NCBI GenBank assembly: GCA_017654735.1
Contig: JADPYG010000005.1
Span: forward strand, 124,001-188,000
Source: Vishniacozyma victoriae
Lineage: Eukaryota > Basidiomycota > Tremellomycetes > Tremellales > Bulleribasidiaceae
Reading direction: 5' to 3'
Length of the DNA: 64,000 nucleotides
The notes under the pieces were generated by a model, which saw only the letters and a list, made by a program, of their open reading frames with translations, made no database searches and was not told where the DNA came from. The position numbers and the translations under genes are program-made. Shown here one piece after another: positions 12,428 to 24,793 of this stretch (positions are counted from its first letter, which is position 1; the number at the start of each line of letters is the position of its first letter).

Positions 12428-12573
12428 TATTGGTATATGATTGATACTATTCAACTTTTAGATTGAAAGGACATGAAGATTTCCGGAAATTACGTTATTT
12501 GCCACGTGGTTGTACCCCTTAATAGAGACGCGTCGAAAGACGAGTAAAATCAATGTCACTCTAAATCACTACT
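12428..12573. promoter_or_regulatory. Compact divergent promoter between DBP4 and SLD3
   Basis: Only 146 bp separate the two start codons. The interval holds a CACGTG E-box at 12503-12508 and an ACGCGT hexamer at 12528-12533. The first is centred between the genes; the second is 40 bp before the SLD3 ATG. Confidence 0.5.
12528..12533 (+). promoter_or_regulatory. MCB-like site (ACGCGT) upstream of SLD3
   Basis: ACGCGT is the MluI cell-cycle box bound by MBF in ascomycete yeasts and drives G1/S expression of replication genes. Its place 40 bp upstream of a replication initiation gene fits, but the hexamer is expected by chance many times in 64 kb. Confidence 0.4.
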
Positions 12574-14438
12574 ATGGCTATGACTATGGTAGCTAACCCG
12601 ATGGCTGGACCTAGTAGATCTACTCCAATAGCTCCTCTGGTATTTGGAATCGACTTCTCATGCCCGAGTACGCTAGCTCATAAACCGATCGTTGGTCAAG
12701 CTTGGCCGTTTGAGGTGTATGGTCCATCCTCCCACGACGAGGATGTAGGTGAATTCGTCAGGCGCCGATACTTGGAGACTCTTCTTATGCCTGATGTAAG
12801 CTAGGCGAATACTTTAGCTATTGAGCTGATGAGTAGGATCTCGCCTCTCTGACCGACTTCACCGCCGATCTAGCTCGAATCGACAATGTTCACCTCGCTG
12901 GGACCCTGACACCGCTGCTACTATCTGTCAAGGGTATCGAGAAACGACATCGTCAAATCATCAGTGCACTTGTCAATGCGGTCATATCGTACTCTATCTC
13001 GACCTCCTTGCCGGAAGTCAGGGATGCCTTATGGGAAGAAGCGGTCGCTGCATCAGGGCTCGATAGGCGCGAAGTAGGCCTTATCCAGTCTGCAGTGGAA
13101 TTGAGAATCGGATCTAGGAAGATGACCGAGTCTGGAGAGTCTTTAATCCCAAAGAAACTAGTGGAAGAGTTAGAAAAGAGAGAGTAAGTCTACTTATTCG
13201 TATGAGCTAATGACGCAGGGCATTGATACAAGCTATCCTACTATTATCTTATATCCCCCGCCATCAGCCCGTCAAGAAGAAAAAGAAGAGCAGAAGGAGC
13301 GGTTCTCCCGATAGGACTGCTTCGCCGCTGGAAGATCCCAAAGCTGCTCTGGAGACTTTACTGGATCGGTTGAGTATCTGGTCGGCCCTGGCTGATTTGA
13401 ATCTGGACGAGGGGAAAGGAAAGAGTAAAGCTGGAGAAGACTGGCAAGGGATCTTGAAACGGTTCTGGAAAGATATCCTCGTTCCCTCGTAAGTTCTCTT
13501 CACGATTCATATCGCCGAAATAGTCGAGATAGTCGACTGATCAGTAGTTTCCTCCCCACTCAGCCAGACCTATGCGCATCATTCCACCAAAAGATCTTTG
13601 CCCAACCCATTCCACCATCATACCTCCCTCCCCCACCTCGTCCCTCCCGGCCCTCGCCCCCCTCACGAGACGAATTATCCAGAGCATCCTCCATGTCGGC
13701 TAGATCAATCTCACGCGCCCCATCTGAAATATCCGATATTTCAAGAGCACCAAGCGGTACCTCCCTCCATCGTAATCTATCGCGTACAGAAAGTATGCAA
13801 GGTCAAGAAATGCGTCGGTCTCGATCTCGTTCTATCGATCAAAGCCAGGTTAGGCCGGAGATCAAGAGGCCTATGATTAGGGCTCCTAGTGGGAAAGATC
13901 TGTTTAAAGGCCGCGAAGTGGGTTTGATGAGGAGGACAGGCTCTAGGAAAGAGATTCCAGGCGTTAGGCGAGATGATGGTCCAAGTCAGCCTAGTTTGGG
14001 CTTGTTGGGTAGAAAGACTAGTGATCCCAAAAGAAATAGGGTTCCTGATGGTACGTTCGCCTCAACGACGGTGACTGATTTTCAGAACCCCAAAGCAGAT
14101 CTACACTGGTATTTGCAACCCCTGCCAAACCCCGTCCTGGGAACCCATTTGCTCGCCGACATCATCCAACTCCAATTCAGGAAGAACCATCAAGCTGGGA
14201 ACGTTATCGACCTACTTTCATTGCTGAAACGCCGTCTACGAACCGTATCCTAAATATGCCAATGTCAGCAGTCAGCCGGGTCTCTGAAACGCCAATGGGG
14301 GGACGAGTTGTCGAGTCGCCTGAACCAGACGATGATCTGGGAGAATTGATGGTAATGACGGATGAAGAGGACGATGATGACGAAGACGGAGTAGATACTA
14401 GGGGTGTTGGGTTGATTCCAGAAACTCCAGCTAAATAG
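12574..14438 (+). CDS. SLD3: DNA replication regulator Sld3 (Treslin-like)
   Basis: Sld3 loads Cdc45 onto the MCM helicase and is a key CDK target at origin firing. Five exons (12574-12795, 12837-13183, 13219-13488, 13548-14050, 14086-14438) sum to 565 codons, 564 residues. The Sld3/Treslin domain is recognised from FVRRRYLETLLM, then a helix ending KKLVEELEKR, ALIQAILLLSYI, and ALETLLDRLSIWSAL with FWKDILVPSFLP. The second half is disordered, rich in SR/RAPS repeats, and carries several (S/T)P sites including FIAETPS, VSETP and IPETPAK. The fourth exon has a NAGNAG acceptor (CAGTAG at 13542-13547), so one Ser may be optional. Family assignment rests on remembered conserved blocks; it is good but not certain. 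The gene is convergent with the VanZ-like gene, only 23 bp between stops. Confidence 0.78.
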
Positions 14439-14461
14439 ATGATGTGCATATGTACAGGGGA

Positions 14462-15407
14462 TCAAACCAAATCATTAACTCGCCTCCTATCCCCTTCTTC
14501 ATCATCTCCAATCTGGAACGTACTGCGTAGCTCCTCCCCCGCCTCACTACCTTCATCCCATGCATTACTCCCCGCCCTGCTCCTATATGTCTCTCGAGGT
14601 GGCTGTGCGTCGTCGAAAGCGTGTTCCCGTCCCCTAGCATCTCTGTAGGTTGATGAATCCAGTGGTTGATAGACACTTGAGAGTTCGTTACGTCTTTGTT
14701 GGCGGGACGAAAGGAGGTGAGCGAGGTAGAGGAATAATGTTGAGCCGGCGAGGTTTGCCTGGATGTCAGCTCGGTCCGGGCATGCAAGGGGTGAACGTAC
14801 GATGATATCACCCCATTGGAATGTTTTCCACTATCTGTCAGCGATATTTCATATATGTGATGAGTGGACTCACGGGTAACATGCCCTGTATGAACTCTGA
14901 AATGATTGAACCAAAGAAGAAAGACATGACCAGAGTGAGGATCAAAGGAGCTCTGCGGATGTACCATACCCTCCTCGCTGGGCCCCTGTTAGTCAGCCTC
15001 ATTCACTCGGTCACGATATTGATGAATGAAAGTGAACATACTCAGGCACTTCAATGATAAAGTAGACCAAGAAAGTCGCAAATCCCATCTACCCATTAGT
15101 CTCCTCCGGCCGTGCGCAATGGATAGTCCTTACACCGAAGAAATGCAATGCTTTATCATTGATCGGTACTGTCGGAAGAGGAGCCATTCCAAGGATACCA
15201 AGTATAATCAACCATGTAGCTGTTAGGAAGATAATGACCTGGTTACCTTTTGTCAGTTTCACGTCTATATGGGTCAATGTGACATGGGGGGCATACTGGG
15301 CGAATATTAAGCGGATAATCTTTAATCGGCCAGGACATCATTGTTGTTTCTCCTATATTCTCTTGGAGTGTTTGAATCATCCTTGTAGGTGCTGGATAGC
15401 TTGACAT
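14462..15407 (-). CDS. VanZ-like family membrane protein
   Basis: Small polytopic membrane protein of the VanZ-like family, whose role in fungi is unknown. Exon 1 (15407-15297) encodes 37 residues ending LNIRP; exon 2 (15238-15134) encodes a hydrophobic helix and LPTVPINDKALHFFG, the signature VanZ loop. Later exons give MGFATFLVYFIIEVPE, a helix LTLVMSFFFGSIISEFIQG, and QWGDIIANLAGSTLFLYLAHL, again typical of VanZ (Asp and Asn in the last helix). The C-terminus is a hydrophilic Arg/Ser/Asp-rich tail of about 80 residues. The first intron (15239-15296) must use the distal acceptor GTAACCAG, because the nearer AAAAG breaks the frame. No operon-like neighbour is implied; it diverges from the deubiquitinase gene. 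Confidence 0.82.
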
Positions 15408-15693
15408 CTTGTTGCTGTGTGCTGTGGGTGATGTATGGTGTATATGTATAGAATAGGTCGGTGACGCATGACCCGGGTACTCGTAACGTAAATACTCCCG
15501 TCCAATCCACTATCCCACATGTTCCAGCCATTACATAGTAGATAGTAGTCAGTCACCTATACTATACTATACATACACCGTATACATACCCACACCACAC
15601 GATACTAGAAGGATCGAAGAGGGCAATATCGCATCAACAACTCACATTCCCCGGATGGATCGATAGACCAACAGACGCAGATCCCCCTTCAAG

Positions 15694-18600
15694 ATGGCCA
15701 AACCTACACCCCCCCTCTCATCCCTCCCCCTCTCTCAGCTCCAGGGCTTAATCAATGTGGAGAATGAATCCCTCACGGACCGAACACCGAAAGACTGGTT
15801 TGAGAGGGCAGTACGCGAATCAGAGCTGTCAGTCCTAGCCGCTCGTAAACAGCGCAAAGAGGAGATGTTTCTATGTTATACGAAAGCATGCCAGTTTTAT
15901 ATGAATGCTAGGATGCATCCCGACTTTGGGAGTACCAAAAAGGGGGACGCCAATTGGGCTCAGAGGGTCAAGGATTTTAAAGAGGTGAGTCGCCGAGTGT
16001 CTATTAGTGAGAGTGATGTGATGGAGCTGATAAAGCAGACTCATGAAGCGTATTTAGGTAAAGCTAAGGAATTGAAAGAAGCACTAAAGAAGAGGGAGAT
16101 CGAACGTGATGGGTGAGTCTCTTCGCTCTTTCACAACCATGGAGACTAACACGCAACAGAGCCTCAAGTCCCACTTCATCTTCGACATCATCAACAGTCA
16201 AAGCCTCTGGACCGGAAACGACCTCAATGGGAAGTATAGCCGATCGAATGAAGGCATTATCTGGAAAAGGAATGGATGTAGGAGGATCAGATCGGAAAAT
16301 ATCCAAGGATCTAGAGAGACCGCCTGTATCATCAGGACTGGGATTAAGCAGGACAGGAGCAATCCAAAGACCGCGAGCTACTTCCAACTCGAAGTCTACA
16401 CAGGACGGGAGTGAAGGCAAGACCTCACCCAGTGAACCTGGGCGATCAAGGTCCAGCTCAATCAAAGAGTCCAAGCCGCCGACTGTGAACTCCAACAACA
16501 GACCCCTGCCGACTCATGAAGAACATCAACCCCATGCATCCTCGAGTCGACCGCCACCTGTTATTGCACCTAAACCGAAACTCCCCATCCCACCTACAAA
16601 TACGACACCCACTCAGCCCATCGAATCATCCCAAACAGGTTCCTCAACAGCTTCAACAAGGGTCAACATAAACGGTCATCGACCTGAAAGTGGATTCATG
16701 TCGACTTCACCTATCACTCCTCATTCCGGGCCTGCACCTCCTTCAGCCAAATCGTCCAAACCGCCTCTCCCGCCTATCCCACAATCCAACACTGGCAGTA
16801 AGAAAGTTGGACCTGGACCCGAGACGAATGGGCTGGATGATTTCGAAAAAGCTTTCCCATCACTTGATGATTTCGGTAAACAGTTTCCCGATTCCGCACC
16901 CACGCCCAAGTCCCAGACGAATGGGAATCCAGAGAATGAAGATGAATCGAAATACTCTTTCCCCGAAGTCCCTTCTTCGTCATTCCCGGATTTACCTTCC
17001 GTGCCCTCTTCCCGACCTGGTCTGGCATCTCCACCTGGATCACCGCCAACTGGTTTCACTGGACTCAAAGCACCCAATGGACACGGTCACGACTCCCCAC
17101 CTAACCCGGATGTAGATAGGGAAACAAAGAGACCATCAAGTCAACCGAATTTGTCGAAACTTGATGGACGGGTTGATCCCTCTATCGGTCTCGCATCGCC
17201 AGATCACCCCGCACCGACTCTACAAGATTTTAGGACCCCTCAACTCCCCACGCCCGTCATGTCACCCCAAGCAACATCGCCAAATGGAGGTACCCCACAA
17301 CCAGTGATTGCATTCCCAACCCCCCAACCTACTCCCGGACGTAGATCCATACCTATCCCATCACAGGATACGCACTCGAATTCGAACCCGAAGCCAAAAT
17401 TCCCATTTAGCAATTCTGTCAATTGCGAGACTCTACGAAGTTATTTCTTGAATCCTGATGTGGAGATGGTATTACTAGACGTCAGATCTGAGGAGGAACA
17501 TAGAAGAGGAGTTGTTGGGGCGGAATATGAGCCTAAAGGGGCAAAATTGAGGGTTGTTTGGATGGATCCAACGGTATTGATGCGAAGCGAGTGAGTCACC
17601 TACCGAGACCACGCAACGAAGCTGATGATAGTATCACTTCTGCAAAGCTGGAAGATTCCCTCTCACTCTCACCTGAACCTCAACGACGTGCTTTTGCCGA
17701 TAGACACAAATTCGACCTAGTCGTCGTATACGATGGTAAATCCTCTGCTTGGCCTAGTAAAGGCTCTCAACCCAGCCCTCTTTCGAGATTGTGGGATATC
17801 ATCTACGAACATGAATTCGCCAAGCGGCTCGAGAGGAATCCAGTTTTGTTGGAAGGAGGATTCGCAGCATGGAGGGATTTCATTAGAATGAGAGTCGCCA
17901 AACATCAAGCTGATGGGAACCTACCCAGGCCGAAACCGAAGCAGGCCAACGGGTATCCTTCTACTTTGTGTGTCTATCATCGAATCTTACATTGACTGAG
18001 CTGACGTGTAGGCCGAATGGGACTAGACCTGAACGGAGTGGATCTGGCGGAGATAAACGCGCAAATAGGGATGCTGGAGTTTACCAGTCATCGCCCTATG
18101 CTCGCAATGTCGCAGATAACGTACGTCCCAGCGCAATTATATATATTGATCGTGGCTGAAGCTCAGATGGCACCATCTTCCTACCCCTCCCAAACACCCT
18201 CAAGGTCCTACGCTACCTCGCCACCTACCGCCTCCACTCATCGCCCCTCAAATTCTCTATCAGCATATAATTCCCCCTCAATAGCCCCTCCACCCCAAGC
18301 ATCCATCCACCCAGGCCCCGGCCCTCGCCGTCAATCAGGCTACGTAGAACACCACAATCAGTCTTACTCGGGCTACGTCCCCTCCTCGAGACAACCAATA
18401 GATTACCCCACACCCCATGGTTTATCCCATTCCCACCCCCAGCCACCTCCCCCTACCGCCGCCCATTCGCTGGAGAGGTACGATGCGAGACCGAACGTTC
18501 CTCGTTCGAGCTCTATTAGGGAGTTGGCACTTGTTGCGAATGGTGAGGAAGTTAGGTACTGGGGCGATGTAATGCTTGGTTTGACTGGTTTGAAGAATTT

Positions 18601-19983
18601 TGGATCGTACGTTCCTTTCATTCTTCTAAATGTATGCTGATAGGTAGGACTTGTTATATGAATTCGACGGTCCAGTGCTTGAGTGCGACATATCCTTTCT
18701 CGCAATTATTCTTAGGTCAGCTCTCCCAACCTTGAGATGAGGACTTAAGCTGACAATCAGATGGGAGCTATAAAAAGGCGATCAACATGCACAACAAGCT
18801 TGGTACGAAAGGAAACCTAGCAAACGCATGGTCTGAACTCCTAAAAGCCCTCTGGAGGGAAGATTACACTTTTCTATCCCCAGTCACATTCAGAGTACGT
18901 CCACACTCTCCCTCGTCTCACTAGAGCCAAGCTAATAAGCAGACATCAATCGTGAAATTCGCATCCCAATTCTCAGCGACCAACGAACAACACGATTCCC
19001 AAGAATTCCTCTCATTCGTCCTAGACGGTCTACATGAAGATTTGAATCGGGTCCATATCCCTCCTGCGCCTGTTGAAATGACTCCTGAGCGGGAAGCTGC
19101 TTTGGAGACTTTACCGCCCGAGGTGGCTTCCGAGAAGGAATGGGCGATTTACAAACAGAGGAATGATAGTTTTATTGTTGATTTGTTCCAGGGACAATAT
19201 CGAAATAGGTTGGAGTGTATGACTTGTCACAAGGTACGTCCATATACTGCATGGAGATGATGGGCTAATACCAGACATCAACAACCTACGATACATTCAT
19301 GTACATCTCCCTACCAATCACCACAGGTAAAAACAAGGTCGTAATCCAAGAACTCATCGACGATTTCATAGCAAGTGAAATAATGGACGGAGACGATAAA
19401 TGGAATTGTCCACGTTGTAAAGTCCCCCGTCGAGCCACGAAAACCCTAACCATCGCTCGATTACCTCCAATCGTCATCATCCAGTTGAAGAGGTTTACGA
19501 CCAAGAATGGAGTGTTTTGGGATAAATCGGAAAATCATGTGATTTTCCCCATGCAGGGGTTGGATTTAACGAGATATGTGCCCTATAGGGCTAAGCGGGG
19601 TGGAGAGGATATGGATGATCCTAGGACTCAGATTGGACCTTTTAGATATGATTTGTATGGGGTTAGTAATCATATTGGGACGTTATCTTCGGGGCATTGT
19701 GAGTCTTTCGCCCTTCTTCCTTCTTTCTTCAGTTCCCTTTCCCTTCTTATCCTCTTTCCCTTCCTCATCCCCTGTGTTCCCTTTGGTCATGGGATGACGA
19801 CGCTAATGCCAGATACCGCTTTCGTAAAAGATGCAAAAGGCTGGAAATTCGCAGAAGACAGTAGAATCAGTAAAGCTCAAGAAAAGGATATAGTCGTGAG
19901 TCCCGGCTTGCATCTCATGAGTGAAAAGCTGATGAAAGTCCCGCCAAGCATATATGTTGTTCTATAAACGTGTCAGAGCTTAG
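15694..19983 (+). CDS. DOA4: Ubiquitin carboxyl-terminal hydrolase, USP8/Doa4 type
   Basis: Cysteine protease that removes ubiquitin from endosomal cargo and recycles it. Domains in order: an N-terminal helical USP8-dimerisation-like region (residues about 20-130), a long disordered Pro/Ser-rich linker, a rhodanese-like domain (SVNCETLRSYF, MVLLDVRSEEEHRRG, and EGGFAAWRDF), another linker, then the USP catalytic core. The Cys box is GLTGLKNFGSTCYMNS, joined across an intron at about 18609-18651; the His box is LSSGHYTAF, joined across about 19699-19811. CPRC marks the zinc-ribbon part. The last exon gives SRQAYMLFYKRVRA with TAG at 19981-19983. The rhodanese loop reads VVVYDGKSS where active sulfurtransferases have Cys, so it should be catalytically inert, as in USP8. 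The name DOA4 is by architecture; a UBP5-like paralogue cannot be excluded. Confidence 0.88.
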
Positions 19984-21324
19984 ATTCGTTGATTTCAAGG
20001 ATTCTTGTACACGTATGTTTGTAGCAATAGTCAATAGTCAATCGGATGCAAAATGCCCAAAGTCCAAGCCAAGCCAAGTCTCGTTCAGTTACGAGACGAG
20101 ACGCGTCAAAGTCAAGTGATCCAGCCTTCACCTCCTCATCACCTCATTACTCTTTACGAGCATATAGATTAGGCGCCGTCCCAACGGCCAGTACGGACCG
20201 GCGGTGCACGACCTTACGAGATATCATACATATAGAAGATTTGACGCTAAAGAACATACAAACGGTTACTACGCGATCGACATTTAGACATATTATACAT
20301 TTCGTAATACTCAAGACCAAGTGAGACAAATCAGTCTCTCCCGCCATACCACTGCCGACGGTGACATACCAATCGAGTATATGTTAATGAACTCTCACTC
20401 GGATTACATACACGACTAGCGCCAATTACCCGTTACTCGTTCGTCATAACTATAATTATAACGCTTTGACCACCAACCTTGATTTTTTTACGATATCCCG
20501 GTCAACCGGCCTCAACCCCTTCACCTCGCTTTGATCGTCAAGGAGACCAGACAGGATTGCAAGCACGAGGTACGAGGTACGAAGAACCCCTCGGTCGTGG
20601 TCCTGAATAGGCTTCAATTTGGATTCCAAAGGAGGGTTAAATCGCAATTAAAGCAACGACCGAGACAGACCGGGGACGAGCGTTACCTTGACAACGCAAC
20701 GCCTGCTTGATTACTCTAGACCGGCTGGACCGAGGCCAATACCGTGACAGGATAAGATAGGAACAGTTTAAGGTCCAAGTCCGTGAGTGAGAAATCAGAA
20801 TCAACAATCATATCATTAATACTCCGACATCTCATGACCGTGCTTCTATCTCACTCCCCACCCCAACCCCTTCCTTTCGGACCTTACGCAAAACGAGGTT
20901 TGTCATATACTAATGACAGCAGCTTGGCGACCATCGGTCGATCGGCTCCGTTGGAACTCGAAACGTCAGAAAACCGCCTTCACACACAAAGAACACACAC
21001 AGACGCCATTCAGTAATCACTCCGCTCCACCCTTTGGGAATTATTCCAAAGGTATTCCTTCCCAACCCCATTTCTCCCCTTGGATAATTGAAACGCTTCC
21101 TGTAACGGGATACAGGGTGAGTTTTTAAGTTTCCTTAGACTGAACTTTGACCTGACCTCTTAGGATTCCGCTTTGCTTTTTTAACGTAACGCTTGACTAC
21201 ATCCCTCTCTTCGCCTTCACCTGTTGATTATATCATATACCATACCTATCATAACTTGATCACTGGTTGATCTTGTTCTCTGTTCCATCAATAGCACGCT
21301 TGAACAAATACAACGACTATATCG

Positions 21325-21371
21325 TATCATATCATATCATATCATATCATATCATATCATATCATATCATA
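21325..21371 (+). repeat. (TATCA)n microsatellite, about 9 perfect copies
   Basis: A perfect pentanucleotide tract of 47 bp, 126 bp before the kelch gene start codon and just upstream of its TATA element. The preceding bases (TATATCG) look like a degenerate further copy. Confidence 0.95.
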
Positions 21372-21389
21372 AACAACGCCCCCACCCAC

Positions 21390-21398
21390 TATATATAT
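21390..21398 (+). promoter_or_regulatory. TATA element of the kelch/BTB gene
   Basis: TATATATAT follows the microsatellite by 18 bp and precedes the ATG at 21497 (context CACCATGG) by about 100 bp. Confidence 0.5.
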
Positions 21399-21496
21399 CC
21401 CACGGACAAAATACAACCTTGCTAGCGGACGAAATTCCACTAGCTCCATTTTACCCCTCGATCACTCAATTAGTATCCGAGTATCAACTTGTCACC

Positions 21497-24400
21497 ATGG
21501 ATCCATCCCTTTCTCACCTGATATCCTGGGCAGAACCTACAAGGGGTGACGCACCACTTCCCCTCACTGTAAGTCCCTCACCCTCACATATGATTTGACA
21601 CTGATCAATAGGGTCCATCGTTAACTTTATCGCCACTTGGTGCTCCACATGCTCCTACCGTTTTCCTTTTCGGAGGCAAGTTTGTTCAGAACAGGCGTCT
21701 CTCTGCTGAGATGTGGGCTTTTGACCTGGCGTCAAGAGCCTGGGAAAGGGTTGATGCAGGTGAAGGTCCTGCACCTAGGTACTTTCATACTATGGATGTC
21801 TGTGCGTATCCTCCTTTTCCAGAATTGAATAAGCTAATAAATAGGGGAAGACAAGTTAGTCTGCTTCGGTGGAATGTCCGAGACCGAACCACACATGAGT
21901 GTCCACGATGATATTTGGTTCTTCGACTGCGTCAGACGACAATGGTTATCCCAACCCTCCCCTTCCCCCGAATTCGGTCCTCAAGATCCAGACTTACTCC
22001 CGTCGGCTCGATATGCGCATTTGAGCTCTGTATCGCGGGGAAAGCTGGTGATCTCAGGAGGTCAGCATGCTGATAATTCGTACGTCAGCTAATCTTGCTC
22101 TGATTGTCAGCTGACATGTTAGATGGGTATATGAGATCAATGTTTACGATTTAAGGAGGAAGATGTGGATCTCTAGGACGGATCAACCGGAACGTCAGGG
22201 ATTACATTCCAAAGGCGCTTATCGATCGGTTGCTTGTTCTGCCAAACATCGGGTTATTGCTCCTCGAGGTGGGGACTCCAAGTCGGCTCACACCTACACA
22301 ATCGACGAGGAGGGCGAGGGTGGTGGTAAGTCTTTCCAGTCTTCAACTCGTCCGAGCTAATAATCAGAAATAATGTGCTACTCCAACTACGATTTCGCCA
22401 AAGTTCGAAGAGAGCTCGATCTATTCACACCCCAGGATATGTCTTCATCACCACCTGTCCCTTCTGCCAAACACGTCTCTCCCCCATCATTCAATATCCG
22501 AGATATCTCTGCTCGAATGCAGGGCGTCACTCAACCTCCCGGACTACGATTCCCAACAGGCGGTATCGTCGGTAACCATTTCATTCTATGTGGTCTTTAC
22601 CTCGCCTCCTCGTCCGCTGCATTCTCGGTCTACGCTCTCAACCTCGATACATTCGTATGGAGGCATATCGAGCCTGCTATCCTAGCTACTGGATCATGGA
22701 ACCGTGCTGTCATTTGGGCCGATCGAGCGAAATTGTTGGTCTTTGGAAACCAAGAATCCGACTTGGCTGGCGATTATGGAAGACGAGCAGTTAGTGTTGA
22801 TCACATGGCTGTTGTTTCTCTCGAGACGTTTGGTATCTATACCCCACCTCGATTGGAGGTACCTCAAAAGATCCAAGAGATTGGATTATCGATGCTCGAC
22901 GAAAGTCTGGCTTCAGACTTTGAAGTAGTCTGCGATGATGGAAGGAGGATCAAGTGTTCTCGAAAGCTATTGGCAGATAGGTGGACATGGTTCGCCCAAC
23001 AAGAAAGGGAATTGAAAATGAGAATCGCTGGAATCACATCAGACGCACCGGTCGATATCAACGATACACTTCTTGGAGCATGTAATCCAGCGAAACTCAA
23101 TCCAACATATCTCGATTTACCCGAACCATTCCCTGTTTGTGTCGCTTTCGTCCAATACTTCTACACTTTATCCTTATCGACACCATTACAGAATCGGGCA
23201 CCGGTATTGTCGGCATTACTTTTCTTGGCGAAACAGTACAAGATTAGTCGACTTGCTGAATTGGTTGTTCATGCTTTACATGAACGATTGGATAGTTCGA
23301 ATGCTGTTGGGGTATATGAGATTGCTACTTTGAGTGGTCAGCAGAACCTGCAGGTCAGGGCTTTGAATGTCATTCATGTAAGTCTTTCTTCATTTGAGTT
23401 GAGGCACAAGCTGATGATAGTCTGCCAAGAACGGGGCGTCTTTGCGAAACCACCGACAAGTTCCACCGCCCAATGGCAACGGGGCCGGTGACAACACCGA
23501 TAGTCCCCAGCCTCCACCATCATCCCAGGGCTTCGCATCACCTAGCGACTCCAACGTCGCTCCTTCACCTTCTACCGCCATGAATGGATCTTTCACCACT
23601 CATCCTGTCCATATTCAGGCTCGATCGGAATCACCTACCCTAGGATTGGGAGAGGAAGAAGATGCCTCTGCCATGCTTGCTGCTCTTGATATCACCAGGC
23701 CACCACCTCGACCTACTCGAGCTGCACCCCCCGTACCTCCCATGGCGAGATTACCACTTCCTACACCACCTTCATCTGCTCATTCAAGTGTTCCCGACCT
23801 AGGCCATTATCGATCCACCAATACTTTGTCAAGAAGCGGATCAATCACTTCTTCCGAAGCTACTTCACTCGCTACACCCTGTCCATCGCTTAGTGGATCC
23901 TCAAATCGAGAATCAACTCTCCTACCACGAGGATCGTACTCTACTCTCGACTCTAGGGGAAGTGGTGGTTCTCAATATGGTAAAGGTCTAGAAACATTGT
24001 CCGAGAATGGAAGTGGAAGAGGTGGATTTGGGTTGAATAAATCAAATTCAATGATGAAGAAGGACTACCAACTTCATCATGTCGATTCGACCGCTCCTCC
24101 CCCATCCGCTTATTCATCCCATCAAGCGCAGGTCATCTCGGCATTATCGACATATCAAATGGAAGGTCGAATGCCAGTCTCCGAGAATCAGCTCCGCCGT
24201 CAACAAAGTCAGACCAGTCATCAGTCTCAAAGTTCGAGTCATTTGCCTTACCTCGCAAACGACAAGATGAGGCATTTATCAATCAACACCGATTCATCCT
24301 CTTCTTCTTCTTACTCTTCTAATGGCCATGGACATAAGAGTATGGGATCAATCGTTACTTCCGATACTGCAAGTGCTATTACCGATTACAATGTTCATCT

Positions 24401-24793
24401 CGCTTCTTCCGTCAACCTCAGTAATCTAAGTAGGACCGAGACTGGAGGAAGTGGATCAACGGGAACAAGTAGTAAACAACAATTGAAAGACGAAAAGAAA
24501 GCGTAAGTCCTCTCATCCCTTTCTTTTATATCAGAAAGCTGATGTACAGTATCGCAGCTGCGGAAAAAGCAGCTAGACAAGCAGCTCAACAAGAACGATT
24601 CGAAGCTCTTCGACTCCAACAAGCTAAAGCTATGGCTCTTGCCGCAGCAGAAACTCAACGTAAAGCAGAGATTGAAGCTGCTCAACCGCCCAAGGAAAAG
24701 ACGGCACCGAAGTCTAGGTTCGGGAAGTTGGGAGCGAAATTTACAGAGAACGTCTTGTTCCCAAGCTCGGGTGGGTCGAACAGTATGTTCTAA
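21497..24793 (+). CDS. Kelch-repeat protein with BTB-like domain (Ral2-like)
   Basis: Probable signalling adaptor. The N-terminal half carries kelch motifs: VFLFGGKFVQNR followed by MWAFDLASRAWERV; LVCFGGMSE with DIWFFDCVRRQWL; LVISGGQHADNS with INVYDLRRKMW; and a later FSVYALNLDTFVWRH. The middle contains a BTB-like stretch: DFEVVCDDGRRIKCSRKLLADR, then YFYTLSLSTPL and LLFLAKQYKISRLAELV. After that come a long Ser/Pro-rich disordered region and an Ala/Gln-rich coiled coil (AAEKAARQAAQQERFEALR), ending SNSMF. The kelch plus BTB order resembles fission-yeast Ral2, a Ras pathway protein, but I rate that name as tentative. Start at 21497 has an ideal CACCATGG context. Confidence 0.82.

Larger units (their letters stand above)
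19984..21496. other. Long gene-free region with microsatellite, promoter of the kelch gene
   Basis: This 1.5-kb stretch has no frame longer than about 90 codons and none with plausible splice structure. The left third contains several ACGAG/ACGCG-rich segments. The right end holds a pentanucleotide microsatellite (21325-21371) and a TATA element at 21390-21398, about 100 bp before the next ATG. I see no tRNA or other structured RNA, but cannot exclude an unstructured noncoding transcript. Confidence 0.5.
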
